This document shows positions 1 through 11,044 of a stretch of DNA of 64,000 bases, one piece after another. Positions within the stretch are counted from its first letter, which is position 1, and each line of letters starts with the position of its first letter. The notes beneath the pieces are model-generated. The model saw only the letters and a list, made by a program, of their open reading frames with translations. It searched no databases and was not told where the DNA came from. The stretch is taken from the NCBI GenBank assembly GCA_029216955.1, contig JANAVB010033216.1, positions 7,613,138-7,677,137 on the forward strand. Direction: 5' to 3'. The translations under genes were made by a program, and so were the position numbers. The stretch comes from Iris pallida (taxonomy: Eukaryota; Streptophyta; Magnoliopsida; Asparagales; Iridaceae).

Positions 1-1539
1 TGCCATAACATCTTCCGATGCCAATGCCTCTTCCAAAAATAGATTGAATGCCTGCCCTCGGCCTCCTTGTTGGTTCCTATGCTGCGGCCTAGCCTGGTGT
101 TGCTGCTGGCCCCTGCCTTGGTGATGCTGGGGTGGTCTTTGTTGTTGCTGCTGCATCGGCGGTCCCTGCTGCCGAAACATCTGAGCCTGTGACATGAACG
201 GGCGTTGTGCCAACGGCCTCACTGCTACCGCTGGTCCTTGATACTGGCCTGCCCCTGGTGCTGGCAGAGCCGGATACTGTTGCACTGGTCCTCCTGAACT
301 CAAATTCATGGAACAGGTGGAAACCCGATGATCTGGACTTCCATATACCAAATACTGTCTATTCAATGCCCGACACACGCCTCTAGTGTGCCCTGCCTTC
401 CCATAATAGGTGCAGCCCACTGGGGGTTGCTGGTTCTTCCTCTGCTGCTGCTGCTGTCTTGGTGGTGCTGGCCTTCGCGTCGCCACATCGTGAATACGAA
501 TGCAAGGGGATGGTGCTGTTATTAGGGGCGCTACTCTCCCTCATCCTTCAATCTGATTGTAAGATCTCTTCTGACCTCCAGTCCTTGCTGTGATCCTCTG
601 GATTGTGATCTCATGCCTCCGGGTTGCCGTCAATACCTCATCAAAGGTCTGGTAGTTGTGCCCCTCTATCAATTGCAAGAGTTCAAGATAGAATCCTTGC
701 TGAAATCTCATAGCCCTCTGGCTCTCCATTGCTACCATCTCCGGGGCGAACCTACTCAGTCTGCAGAACTCTGCTGCATAAGCATCCACTGTCTTACCAG
801 CCTGCTTGAGGTTGATAAACTTCTGTTGTAGCTCGAACTGTGCCACAACTCCATAGTACTTCGTCTTGAATCTTGCAGTAAAATTGCCCCAAGCAACAAG
901 ACTTCTGATGCCCACTTTTTCTGATTCCCACCAATCACGTGCGAGGTCCTGAAGTAACAGCTTCACTAGATCCATACGTTCTTCCGTCGGTACCTTGGCC
1001 GCTGTCAGAGTAACCTCGATGTCCTTAAGCCATGTATCTGCTAAAATAGCATCTTCCGTGCCCTAAAAACGACGGGGATTGTACTTGCAAAATCTGGTTG
1101 ATGCTCCTGAATCGGTCCTCACCCCTCTTTCCAAAGCCGTTTACAATCCTTGGTTGAGCAACACATTCTGCTCTTGTAGCTGAGTGTGCATGCGTTGCTG
1201 GGCCAATATCTGATGTTGCTGCGTAGCCATCATCCCTCTCATGATCTCCAGAAGGGCTAGTGTGTCTACTTCCACTGGGGTAGGTGGAACTATTGGTGGT
1301 GTTGGAACCTTCGGATACTGCGGTCCAGCTGCTAGTTCCACTATCACCTCTTCTTGGACGGTCTCTTGAGGTAGCACTGGCCCTTGTTGCTGACCAACAT
1401 GGTCAGGTTGTCCGTGTTGCCCTTGTTGTTGTCCAGCTCTGACATTTGCGGACAAGGTGCCCCTAAGAAAAGGGACAAGAGAACAATCAAACGATCGGAC
1501 AGGGAAGATCAATGAAGTCAAAGGATACCGAAATGTCAA
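1..1539 (-). pseudogene. gag: Ty3/gypsy Tekay-type gag (left copy, broken)
   Basis: Gag polyprotein of a Tekay/Del-like chromovirus, which would form the virus-like particle. Read right to left there is a Gln-rich N-terminal segment (1539-1141), then a retrotransposon gag domain (975-541) with the usual W..F...F..KY start, LSRFAP and a TATRRHE-like end, then a Gln/Pro-rich tail with two zinc-knuckle remnants near 440-330. The frame is interrupted near 1070 and by a stop at 541-543. Both knuckles are damaged: the first reads C-T-Y-Y-G where C-x-x-C is expected, and in the second two Cys positions are Tyr, as C-to-T decay on the template strand would produce. The extreme left end enters the protease linker and continues outside the window. 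Confidence 0.85.
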
Positions 1540-1655
1540 ACTCGAGTCGAGAGTAAGGAATCATGAGATCAAGGGAAAACATGTATGATTGAGACATCCT
1601 ATTAAAATACCCCACAAGTCTGAAATCAGACCTGTATGGGCCACCACTAAAACCT

Positions 1656-4465
1656 TGTCACGCCCCATAACCAGAATACCGGGGAGCGGGAAAGTGACTC
1701 AGCCAGCTACGTATTACGGGTAGATGAATACCGTATAATACAATCAATGCTGTCTAAAAGATAAGGGGTGCATACTACATGAAAGTCTCGCTATGGTCAC
1801 TCAACATCTATTGTCTCAATCATTCAAATAAGAAGCAATAATAAATAGCATGTAAGATAAAGCAGTAAGGCGTCCCAAATGCTTAGTCAAAATGTTCTTG
1901 AGATCTGGCTGTACAAAATATAGCCAGATGGTATAGCAAGGTATACACAATCGTTATCAGCTGCAGTCTGACTTAGTTACAATTATGTAAAAGTAAGTAC
2001 AAGACAATCTGACTAACATGTCGGTACCAAGTGGCAAAATATAAGGTAAGTAGCAAAACGAGCAGGGAAGCAAAGAACCCACTCGTGTCCTCCTGCGATC
2101 ATCCCTCTAGTATTGAACATCTTGGAGGTAGAAGTAAGCTGAGTCCTCAGAAACTGGCTCCAAATCTGGCCATGCAAAACCAGAGAGGTTAGACCTCTAA
2201 TAGCAAGTACCACAAGGAAGCACGATATAAGAACTAAAACCAGTGATAAGAGTTAAGAATATAATAAGTCTCTGCTTGCTACTGGGATTCACACAACATC
2301 ACGACACTTCAAACCAACTTTCCAACAAAACAAGGACATAAGTTGACCCGTCATGTCCTGGCATTCTGATCATCTCAGTAGTTAACAGAGTAGGTACAAT
2401 ACGCAAACAAATCAATTTAACTGCAATACAACTACTACGGCTTGCTAACTGTGAGTTTCAAGTTATCCTGGAATATGGAAATAAGGATTCTACAGTTCTT
2501 ACTATGCACAAACAAGGCTAGTCTACCCAATAATCAATTGCGCCAATCATGAATTAGACGAGTCCCAGCGGGACACCCGTCATCAGTATACAATAAATAA
2601 ATATAAGCAGATATCGCTTCCTGTCCGTGTGGCAGATTTGTAGTATCTGTGGGAACCAGCCGGCATGTCGGGGCACTAATTGCCCCAAGGATGGCTGCCA
2701 TGCAAGAACTCGGGAATCCATTCTCTCCATGCAATCGTTATTTTATTTAACTTAATAGTCCCTATGTTAATTGAAATCCCATGCCGTGGATCACGGTCAT
2801 TCAGAATGAGTACTTTCGTACAGAGTACGATATGCATAACTCTACAACGATGCCTGTGCGGTTAGGTTGTAGGTCTTACATAGCGTAATGCAACAATCAA
2901 ATCTAGTCACAGAATAATCATGCCTTGACTGTAGAGTACACATGCCGCTTTTGTAGAAAATCAGTTGGAGCCTGCACGTGTCCATATGCCAATGTTCGGG
3001 ATCGACTAGTCGATTACAATGGTTCATATTTAATATGAACATGTCTCATTCAATTTCAATAAGACGACTAGCCAGCCTCTTAGTTCCAACTAGGAACGCA
3101 TGATCAATCCTTAGTCAAGGTAACAATCAATGTCAATTCGTGATAAGGCATAAAAATCAACTGGCATTCAGTATGGTCGAGTCTATAACTCTCAGGATTT
3201 TAGTTCCAGTCATACTGGGTATCTATAAGCCAATCGGGACACAGGGCACATTCCACACCACAATATGTATTAAAATATTAGCATATCATGATTATATCGA
3301 GTTCATGTCAAAAGGCGTTAGGATATAATAAAAGAAATGCAATGCCGACCTAAAGTAAATAAAGTATAGAGAAATAGGAACACCAAGGTTGGATTACACC
3401 AAGGCTAATCTATACTATGACTAGTCAACGCCAAAGCTTTACGCTAAGGCAAATACGCACGCGTAAAGAAAGTACGCGTAAAGAAGTAACGTTACGCATA
3501 AACTCGTACGCGTAAAAGAATAATATTACGCGTAAACCAAAATTGCGTAAGGGAATTATGCCAAGTCAAGGAGTATGCGTAAAACAGAGCTACGCGTAAA
3601 GAACAGGGTTACACATAAGATTTGTACGCGTAAAAGAATAGAGCTACGCATGAAACACTGTACGCGTAAAGAATAACGTTACGCGTGAAACATTGTACAC
3701 ATAAAGAGTCGAGTTACTCGTAAAACATTGTATGCATAAAGGGTCGAGCCACGCATAAAGGTTACACGCGTAAAGAGTCAAGTTTACGCACGAATGAATA
3801 CGCGTAAAGAATAATACGCCAAGCCAAGTCGACTTGCGTAAAACAGATTCACGCTGACACGAATGATCGTGGGCGTTGAGCTTGATACTACGCGAGCACG
3901 TAAAAACGTGGGCTTAAAGTTAATGCTTACACGAGCACGTATAACGTGAGCGTAAAACTCCTTCCGAACTCTAAATTCTATGGAACCTTCATTCCAAGCA
4001 AAAATGGAACTTCCATGGGTCAGAATGGTGTATAACACGAATCTCAACAGCCTGGAATGAACAAAACTTGAAAACAAAGAAGTTTTATAGATCAAACCCA
4101 CAAAATTCGAAAATAGCAATTCTAGATCTACTAAAAACGGAACTTCAAAATAAAAAAATGTCAAGTTCTAAATTATCTTAGGATCACGAGAGAAAGTTAA
4201 ATGAACCATAAAAAATATGGGTTCTCATGTGGAGCAAGATGTACTTGCCTAAGCTTTAGGTAGGTGGAGAGAGTTATGAGGAAGAAGAAGAGTAAATGAG
4301 AAGGAGAAGTAATAAAGAGAGAGAGAAAGGGTTGGGGCTTTAAATGAAGATGTGGTAGGTGGAGAGTTGCGTTCGGTTCATGATGAACCATCAAAAATTC
4401 GGAAACAAACCAACCCTAAGCCGAACCCAAGAGCAAAACTAAAGCAGAAAATAAAATACCAAAAA
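1656..4465 (-). repeat. Tekay element 5' LTR, left copy, truncated
   Basis: On the plus strand it opens TGTCACGCCCC, which is the LTR 3' end of a minus-strand element. It is homologous to the LTRs at 46909-49565 and 54753-57679. The promoter-proximal end, including the terminal TGTCACTCCCC, is missing because a deletion joins 4465 directly to Tat integrase sequence at 4466. The short ORFs in this interval are conserved only because the LTR is; none resembles a known protein. The interval 1540-1655 is leader between LTR and gag, where I see no good match to the usual initiator-Met tRNA primer site. Confidence 0.88.
3426..3957 (-). repeat. GCGTAAA/ACGCGTAAA motif array inside the Tekay LTR
   Basis: About thirty exact or near copies of (AC)GCGTAAA in roughly 530 bases, spaced 15-30 bases apart and all in the same plus-strand orientation. 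At the right end (about 3849-3957) the motif pairs with TTACGC around an ACGTG stem, giving about three hairpin-like units. The array is conserved in all three LTR copies in the window (also about 48425-48940 and 56520-57055). Its role is unknown; its place in the LTR makes a regulatory or structural role possible. Confidence 0.8.
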
Positions 4466-5002
4466 GCTCGTTAGCCGCTGGATTGTAGGCAGTAAAGGCT
4501 ACATTCTGGATTCGATTCCTATCGCAGAACCGATAGAATGCATGACTTGCGAACTGTGGACCATTATCATGGATGATCTTGCGAGGTAGGCCGAAGCGGT
4601 AGATGACGTGATGTTTGATGAAACTGATCACGTTTGATGCCTTCACTTTGGTGAGCGGTATAGCTTCTGCCCATTTGGAGAAGTAATCGGTTATGGCTAG
4701 GATGAATCAATGTCCTTTGGAGGATGGAGGACTGATTGGTCCTATGACGTCCATGCCCCAGGCTTCAAATGGCCAAGATGCTACCGTCGGGTGTAGAAAC
4801 TTCGAAGGTTGATGAATGAAGTTGACGTGGAACTGACAAGATCTACACTTCTTTGCATATTCAACAACATCTTCTATCATTGTGGGCCAGTAATAACCCA
4901 TTCGTTTGAGGCGATCTTATATTTGGGGCCTGATTGATGTGCACCACAAACTCCATCGTGAGCCTCCCGGAGTGCATGTTTGGCTTCTGTGTCTGATAAG
5001 CA
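4466..5002 (-). pseudogene. Tat-lineage integrase, left copy, C-terminus deleted
   Basis: Integrase part of a Ty3/gypsy Tat-lineage polyprotein. An HHCC zinc module is present (H-x6-H near 4950, then YYWPTM and C-x2-C ending CRSCQ), followed by WGMDVIGPI (first catalytic Asp) and IIHDNGPQF (second Asp). The reading stops matching at the 4465/4466 junction, just before the segment that carries the third catalytic Glu in the right copy, so Glu and the C-terminal domain are lost. Frameshifts or stops separate the HHCC and core segments. It cannot encode an active integrase. Confidence 0.85.
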
Positions 5003-5938
5003 TCATAATAGTAGCCCATCGTAAGAGCGTCGGTATAGCATCTTGGTAGCTGTATCGTAGTAAAATCTGAGGGATCGCCTTTGGATAGATACTGCTTCCT
5101 TCGGGTCCTCGGGGAGAATTCTATAGATGGCATAGTCTATGACGGGAAATCTCCAGTCTTTAGCATCGATGCTTGTTTTCATTGTGTAACTGTGATGAAT
5201 ATGCAAGGCATCTTTCACAGAGAATAGTTCTCGACCAAATACTGTGATCGACTGCTGAGTATTGGTTGGGACGGTCAAGGAAGCAGCGAAACCGGCTAGA
5301 GCATCTACTTCTATATTCTGTAGTCGAGGCATGTGCTCGATGAAGAATCCAGCGAAAGTAGATGCCAACTCGATTGTTGCTCTGTGGTAGGGGATGAGAT
5401 CTTCGTGGCAAACTTCATAATCCCCTCGGACCTGACTGACTATTAGCCTGGAATCGCCGTAAGCTTCTAGATAGTCAACTCCCAGTTGCTTCGACAGTTG
5501 TCGGCCAATTAATAGGGCATTATATTTGGCCATGTTGTTGGTGCATGGTTCCACGAGAGAATATGCACGATGTATAACCAGATGATCAAGTGACACGAGC
5601 ATGACACCTACTCCAGCCATGATATTTCCTTTAGGTTCTGTTCTTAATACACCGTCAAAGAACATTCGCCAAATGGGGATTTCTTCAGTTGTAGTGTTAG
5701 ACTCTACCACTTCGTTGGGGATTTCGTCGTAAAGTTTGGACGATTCTGGCACCGGATGAGCTGCTAGGAAATCAGCTAATGCTTGGCCTTTTACTGCCTT
5801 CTGAGGAATGAAGAGCATATCGTATGGAGTCAACAACATTGCCCATGTAGCTAAACGAGAATTGAGAGAGCCCGGTTTAGTCATGAGTATTCTGAGAGGG
5901 TTGACTTTAGATATAATGTGGATAGTCTGCCCAGACAC
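5003..5938 (-). pseudogene. Tat-lineage second (archaeal-type) RNase H, left copy
   Basis: A 311-residue open segment after the first RNase H. It carries FFDG, the conserved SLVEPCTNNMAKYNALL block, the LEAYGDSRL motif and the PRLQNIEVDALAGFAASL end that mark the additional RNase H of plant Tat elements. This domain, between the ordinary RNase H and integrase, is diagnostic of the lineage. The segment is open throughout but lies in a polyprotein broken on both sides. The C-terminal part (about 5160-5003) leads into the integrase zinc module. Confidence 0.88.
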
Positions 5939-5953
5939 ATAGTGGCGTGTCTT

Positions 5954-6259
5954 CTAGATGGCAAATACTAGTGCAAGGCATTCCTTCTCCACTGGTGTGT
6001 ATCTGTGTTCGGCACCCACCATTGTGCGGCTGAGGTAGTAGATTGCCTGTTCATGGCCGCCTTCGTTCTTCTGAGCTAATAGGGCGCCAAAAGAATGGTC
6101 CATAGCGCGGACATATAGTAAGAAGGGCTTCCCCATTATTGGAGCTACCAATACTGGAGGGCTTGTGAGATACGCCTTGATGTCGTCGAATGTGCGTTGA
6201 CATTGTTCAGTCCAGACGAAAGATGCGCCTTTCTTCATGAGCTGAGTGAAGGTTAACAT
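5954..6259 (-). pseudogene. Tat-lineage RNase H (first), left copy
   Basis: 101-residue segment with the gypsy RNase H signature: FLLYVRAMDHSFGALLAQ, then YLSRTM and EHRYTPVEKECLALVFA. It follows RT and would degrade the RNA strand of the RNA-DNA hybrid. It overlaps the end of the RT frame in another frame, so a frameshift lies near 6250, and a stop separates it from the second RNase H at about 5950. Confidence 0.85.
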
Positions 6260-6849
6260 CTTTCGGAGAGGTTCGAAATGAATTGTCTGATGTAGGCTAG
6301 CCTTCCTTGTAGTCCGCGTAGCTCTTTTAGGTTTCTTGGAGGATGTATATCGAGGATAGCCTTCACTTTCTCCGGGTCTAGATGTATGCCCTTTGAAGTG
6401 ATGACGAAACCAAGGAACTTGTCGCTGGAGACTCCCAGAAAAGACTTGGTTGGATTGATCTTGAGTTGGTGTTCACGCATTAGTTCGAACACCGTTCTCA
6501 AGTCTTGGAGGTGGTTGCCCTTGAGTTGACTTTTAACTGCGATATCGTCTACGTAGCACTCCACAGTTTTGCGCAAGTGATCACAAAAAATTGTGTTCAT
6601 GGCTCGCTGGTATGTCGTCCCTGCATTCTTCAATCCGAAGGGCATCACCGTATAGCAGTATACCCCCAACGGTGTTCAAAAATATGTGTGCTTCTCGTCG
6701 TCAGGGAACATCTTGATCTGGTTGTAGCCAAAGAACCCATCGATAAAGGACATCCGCTCAAAGTTATAGGTGTTGTCGATCATTACGTCGATGATTGGTA
6801 AAGGGAACTCATTCTTCGGGCATGCAGAGTTCAAATCACGGTAATCGAT
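6253..6849 (-). pseudogene. Tat-lineage reverse transcriptase, C-terminal two thirds, left copy
   Basis: Contains YRDLNSACPKNEFPLP, FGLKNAGTTYQRAMN and the polymerase active site YVDDIAVKS (near 6540), followed by the gypsy thumb-region motifs FLGFVITSKGI and LKELRGLQGRL. A stop lies near 6670. The N-terminal part of RT is separated from it by the LTR fragment at 6850-8273. The first ~140 bases here (6712-6849) repeat, with about 10% divergence, the RT sequence on the other side of that fragment. Confidence 0.87.
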
Positions 6850-8273
6850 TGTCACGATCCGCACCCAGTGAAAGGGTACGAGAAGTGAAGTACGCCCAGC
6901 CTACACCACAGTGTCGACGGTAGAACGCTGTCCTGGGTCACAATATCTAACACAGTCTAGAATATGCTCCGAATGGAGAATAAAATAATAAGTAACTCAA
7001 TCACAACAACTAAGATAGAATAGAAGAATAAATCTCAAGAGAGTCACAGATATAAATAAAATTCTAGGTGTAAACCATCAGAACAAATCTTAAGTACAAC
7101 TCATAATGTCTCAAAGAAAAGGCAATAAGATACTAAGTCTCAGCTAGACTATGGGCAAGTCCTCAGCGACTGCTGGATCCTCCTGAGGGTCCATGTCACC
7201 AGTGTCATCTAAGCCAATGCAATAATAAGTAGTACAGAACTCTTCATCATCACCTGTAAAATTTTCAACATGCCCAATTAGGACGGAACAAGCACATATC
7301 TCTCACAACAGTTCATATCAGGATTAGACATATAAAGCAAACTATAGAAAATTATACATGAAACGATGTAAAGAAAATCAACAAGAGAGAATATCGAAAC
7401 TAGATATGACTATGATAAATAGAGAAATGTATCTATCTACGTGATTAGAGAATAAATTGGTTATGTAAACAGGTTGGGTTGCACATGGATAAACTATGGA
7501 GTTGCACATGGATACCTACTGGAGATAATGATCACATAACCAAATACACTCTCCCTGCCCCCAATCAATATAAAAGGATCAAGACATGATATGTTATTGC
7601 ACATAGATAACAACTACTTTATACATGGAGCTCATATGGTCATGAGTGTACAAGAATAACATATGAGTATACATGGATAAATATGAATACATGGAGTACA
7701 TGATGAACACGATAAAGTACATGAACATGATATACTCGATGTATCCGAGGGAATAACATCGCATGAAAATATCCATAGGATACTAATCCGTGTGAACATC
7801 GTGTCAGCATCAAGTATACTAGTCTATACAAGAGAACATATCCAAACAAGTATGAAAAGATCAGAGAATGTACTCGCCTGACAAATCGAACTGCTGGTGA
7901 TGAAGTGTAGCTAAACTGGGACAATATAAACCTATTTAAAGTATACACATGTCACAACCAAATTTAAAATATCAAAGAAAATAGCTACAATGCAAGACTA
8001 CATGCTTCTAGGTCCCTTTTGGCCAAAGTCAACCCTTGGTCAACTCTGGTCAAACCTGGTCAACACTGGTTAAACCTGGTCAAACATTGGTCAACTAGTT
8101 CGTCTACTAATTTTTAGGTTATACACAAGTTTCTAGGTCATTCTAAGTTCGTTTGAGTTGAATTGGATCAAGTTTGACCCAAAGTTGACTTTTGGGAATT
8201 CAAGTATGAGAACATGATGTACTCGCAGAATTCAAGTATGAAAAGATCAGAAAATGTACTTCATGGATGGGTT
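6850..8273 (-). mobile_element. 3' fragment of a long gypsy-type LTR inside Tat RT
   Basis: On the minus strand it ends ...GGATCGTGACA, the same terminus as the solo LTR at 20210-24891 and the LTR piece ending at 27806. It carries the same internal marks: the CAGGCGAGTACATTCTCTG-like box, a run of TTGACC/GGTCAA motifs (8030-8190) and the AACGTTCTACCGTCGA-like segment near the end. Only the last ~1.4 kb of the LTR is present; the other end stops abruptly near 8273, where a 24-base piece (about 8228-8252) repeats sequence from 7852-7874. No coding potential. Confidence 0.75.
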
Positions 8274-8812
8274 CTCTAGTTGTAGCCTAAGAACCCATCC
8301 ATGAAGGACATCTGCTCGAAGTCGCAGGTGTTGTCGATCATTACGTCGGTGATTGGTAAAGGGAACTCGTCCTTCGGGCATACAGAGTTCAAATTACGGT
8401 AATCGATACAGGCTGAAACTTTACCGTTCTATTTCATGACTGGAACGATGTTGGCAACCCAATCTGGGTGTTATTCTTCGCGAATGAATCCACTGGCAAT
8501 GAGCTTCTTGACTTCATTCTCGATGGCCCCCATGACATCTGGTCGGAATCGTCGTTGTTGCTGCTTCACTGGCTTAGCTTTAGACGAAATATTCAGGCGG
8601 TGCATGACGACTTTAGGGTCCAAGCCTGGCATGTCTTCATATCTCCATGCGAAAATGTTAATATATTCGCTTATAAGCTGTATAAGAGATTGGCGTTCAT
8701 CGCCAGATAGACTTCTGCTGATGAAGATTGGTTTGGAAGATGATTCATCTCCTAAATTGACTTGGATGACTTCGTCTTCGGTAGGTGGTCCACGTTGTTC
8801 GAAGCGCATCTC
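8274..8812 (-). pseudogene. Tat-lineage reverse transcriptase, N-terminal part, left copy
   Basis: Minus-strand segment 8809-8471 contains DMPGLDPKVVMHRLNI and the RPDVMGAIENEVKKLIASGFIRE block that opens plant gypsy RTs, followed after a stop by a broken WVANIVPV and YRNLNSVCPKDEFPLP (8412-8290). That last stretch duplicates the RT sequence at 6712-6849. The two RT halves flank a foreign LTR fragment, so no continuous polymerase can be made. Confidence 0.83.
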
Positions 8813-10310
8813 CTACATAGTATCCATCTTTTGAGCCCATTGTTCGAGTTCGATTGATTGGACGTCGTCTGCGATTTGGTCAACGAAAACCATGTTGACG
8901 GACAGAGTTGTCTTGAACATGTCGCCAATGCTGGAGTCCGAGTCCCAGAGGAAGGAATCAGAAGAATAAGAACAACGATCTGCTTCATCATCTGATCTTT
9001 CAGGAGTTGTTGGAGGGGTGACATAACCCAGACCAACACCGCTTCATTGATAGTAGTTCTCGGGTTTGCGGGGAGGAGCAAAGTGTCGTATTGGCAATCG
9101 TCATCATCGGCTGTAATTTAGCCCCTTGTCGCTTTTGATGTCGTATCCCATGTTCTGGATGATATTTTTGGCCTGCCAACTGTACCGAAAAAGTTACATT
9201 TTCCCAGAGTCATAGTCAGCTTTTGTGTTGTGCTGAAGTAGAGTCTGGAACGAACTTTCTCTCGCCAATTATACGACCGAAGATGATTAGTTCTTCATCA
9301 TTCTTTCTGGCTGGAACGATGAAGTAGAGGATATCTTCAGGGTAAACTTTTTCTCGCAGGTGAGGCATCGTGACCGACATGCAGAGGTGTGGTCCTATAC
9401 CGTTCTCTAGAGCGTATATCGTATCTATGTTGTGGTTTATAGATTGATAGACATCGGAGTAATTCAAAGATGAACCTTTACTAAGGAAATACGCAAGTTC
9501 TTCTTCAGGCATAACATCATCCGCTGAAGGTACATTATTATGAGTATTGATATACTCATTGAGAGGATCATCATCTGGAAGAGGAGCTATAGTCTTGGCC
9601 GAGTTCACCACGTAAGGTAATTCTTCAAGATTGGGAGGACGGACATCAGTAGGTTCCTTCCGGGGTATCTTGCTGAGAGTGATGGTCAATGATTTTACCT
9701 TGTCAGGGTTCTTCTTTTTCATCCAGATTGTGAGAGGCTTCGGAGTACTTTTTGGAGGAGTACGTCCTTTGACTCGGATGATCAGGGGACCATCATTGGA
9801 GGATGAGCTTGCTTCAGCTTTATTGTCAGCTTTGTTGCCATCATCCTTGGGGGGCTGGGATTGGTTAAGTACCGAATCTCTATAGTAAGCTTCGATGCCC
9901 TTGAAAGGATTGACATCGGCAAATTCTGTCTTCACGACACCATCGCTGTTGACATACTTGAGCACTATGGAAGGAACAATCATGTTCTCGTGTATCCATG
10001 GACGTCCCAACAAGTCGTTATAGGATACATTGGAATCGATCACATAGCAGGAAACCTCTGTTCGGAGATCACCGATTTGGCACTTGAGACGGATCTTGCC
10101 CAGCGGATGGCTTCGACCAGCATTGAAAGCCATGATAGTTGTGTTGGTTGCAGATAGCTTGTGTAGAGGGATTACCAGAATTTGAAGCAAACTTCTAGGA
10201 ATGATGCTGAGGGAGGATCCTGGATCGATGTGCATGCGGTCCACCTTGATCGCCCCGATATACCCTGTATAGTACAGGGGTCTATCATGACGATTATTTT
10301 TGAGTAGCAT
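8813..10310 (-). pseudogene. Tat-lineage aspartic protease and protease-RT linker, left copy
   Basis: The 364-residue frame 10310-9216 begins with the Tat protease: VDRMHIDPGSSLSIIP (active-site Asp near 10225, DPGS in place of the common D-T/S-G-S), then the second-strand LLGRPWIHENM block. The rest is a low-complexity Lys/Pro-rich linker and a segment ending near 9216. From 9215 to 8813 the linker continues in another frame and has an in-frame TAG shortly before the RT start. The protease would cut the polyprotein into mature proteins. Confidence 0.82.
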
Positions 10311-11044
10311 GTCCTCCTATGAAAAGGTGATGTTGGGCACCACTTCCATAGTGCAGTGGCAGTGGGGACAGGAGACAGGATCTTCAGCGGGGGCTTTAAC
10401 TTCTGCGAGATACGAGTCGGCATGTAGTAGTGCCTCACTTAAGGCCTTCCGCATTTCCTTGAAGAGTCGTAATAGATCGAACAGGGATAACCTGGCAGGT
10501 GTATTAGCTAGCTGTGCTAGTATGTCAAAATTGTAGGGCCGATCCATGCCTTCGGGAGCTGGAGCCTTCAGAGACTTGTCAAACTGTGTCTCCTTCTGCT
10601 TGGCTTTATCCGTAGTTGAAGGCTTAGACGGGCCGGCTTTTGAGCTTGTGGGGACGGTAAAAGGTTGAGAAGGTGCTGCTTCTTCTTGTGCGGGGTCGTA
10701 TGTTCGAAGATAAGTCTTCCTGATCGCGTCTCACCAGATATAACCTCGTAGATGGGAGAGGAGACCATATGGCATGACTTGTACTTCTTGCCCCTTTTTG
10801 CTTTGGCAGGTACCACCCCCTGCATCACTTCTTGCACAAGGTCCGGATCGACCCACATGATCTCAGCACGTTCAATCGTGAGTGGCACCAAGGTTGAGTT
10901 GCGAGCTGGCGGTAGGTTGACGACTTCCATTATTGCCTTGGGAATCGGGACCATGCCGTCTGGGACTTCTGTGGGTGGAAAGTCACCAAATTGAAGAGAG
11001 ATCATGTTAGAAGATACGACCTTGTCTTCTGTTTCACTTAACAA
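10311..11044 (-). pseudogene. N-terminal segment of the Tat polyprotein, no gag recognised
   Basis: The frame begins with ATG at 11044 (158 residues to 10568) and, after a frameshift near 10720, continues as 10547-10317 (contains FDILAQLANTPARLSLFDLLRLF, which precedes the protease in Tat elements). A stop near 10316 separates it from the protease frame. I do not recognise a gag domain or zinc knuckle, although Tat elements normally have gag upstream of protease. A TATA box on the same strand at 11406-11412 lies about 360 bases upstream, so this segment could be the start of a transcript that lacks gag. Confidence 0.6.

Larger units (their letters stand above)
1..9913. repeat. Left copy of a large direct duplication
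   Basis: Matches 53098-64000 in the same orientation. Positions 1-4465 align at an offset of about +53097 and 4466-9913 at +54087; the 989-base change in offset is a deletion in this copy. In the first 1.7 kb I count about 16 substitutions by eye, mostly transitions (about 99% identity). Both copies hold the same Tekay gag, Tekay 5' LTR, Tat pol and LTR fragment inside Tat RT, so the whole nested arrangement existed before it was duplicated. The true ends of the duplicated unit lie outside the window. Confidence 0.93.

Noticed and set aside
3426..3957. CRISPR-like array (short repeats with spacers)
   Set aside because: Plant DNA; spacing is irregular and repeats are 7-10 bases and degenerate.
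2013..4394. Short ORFs conserved in all Tekay LTR copies
   Set aside because: Conservation follows from LTR homology; no start context, domain or codon signal supports a protein.
6505..6801. Plus-strand 98-residue ORF opposite RT
   Set aside because: Antisense shadow of the Tat RT coding frame.
7594..7948. ORFs in the LTR fragment with Tyr/Met/His-rich products
   Set aside because: Inside LTR sequence, repeated at 61681-62035 only because of the duplication; composition reflects CATG/TACA-rich DNA.
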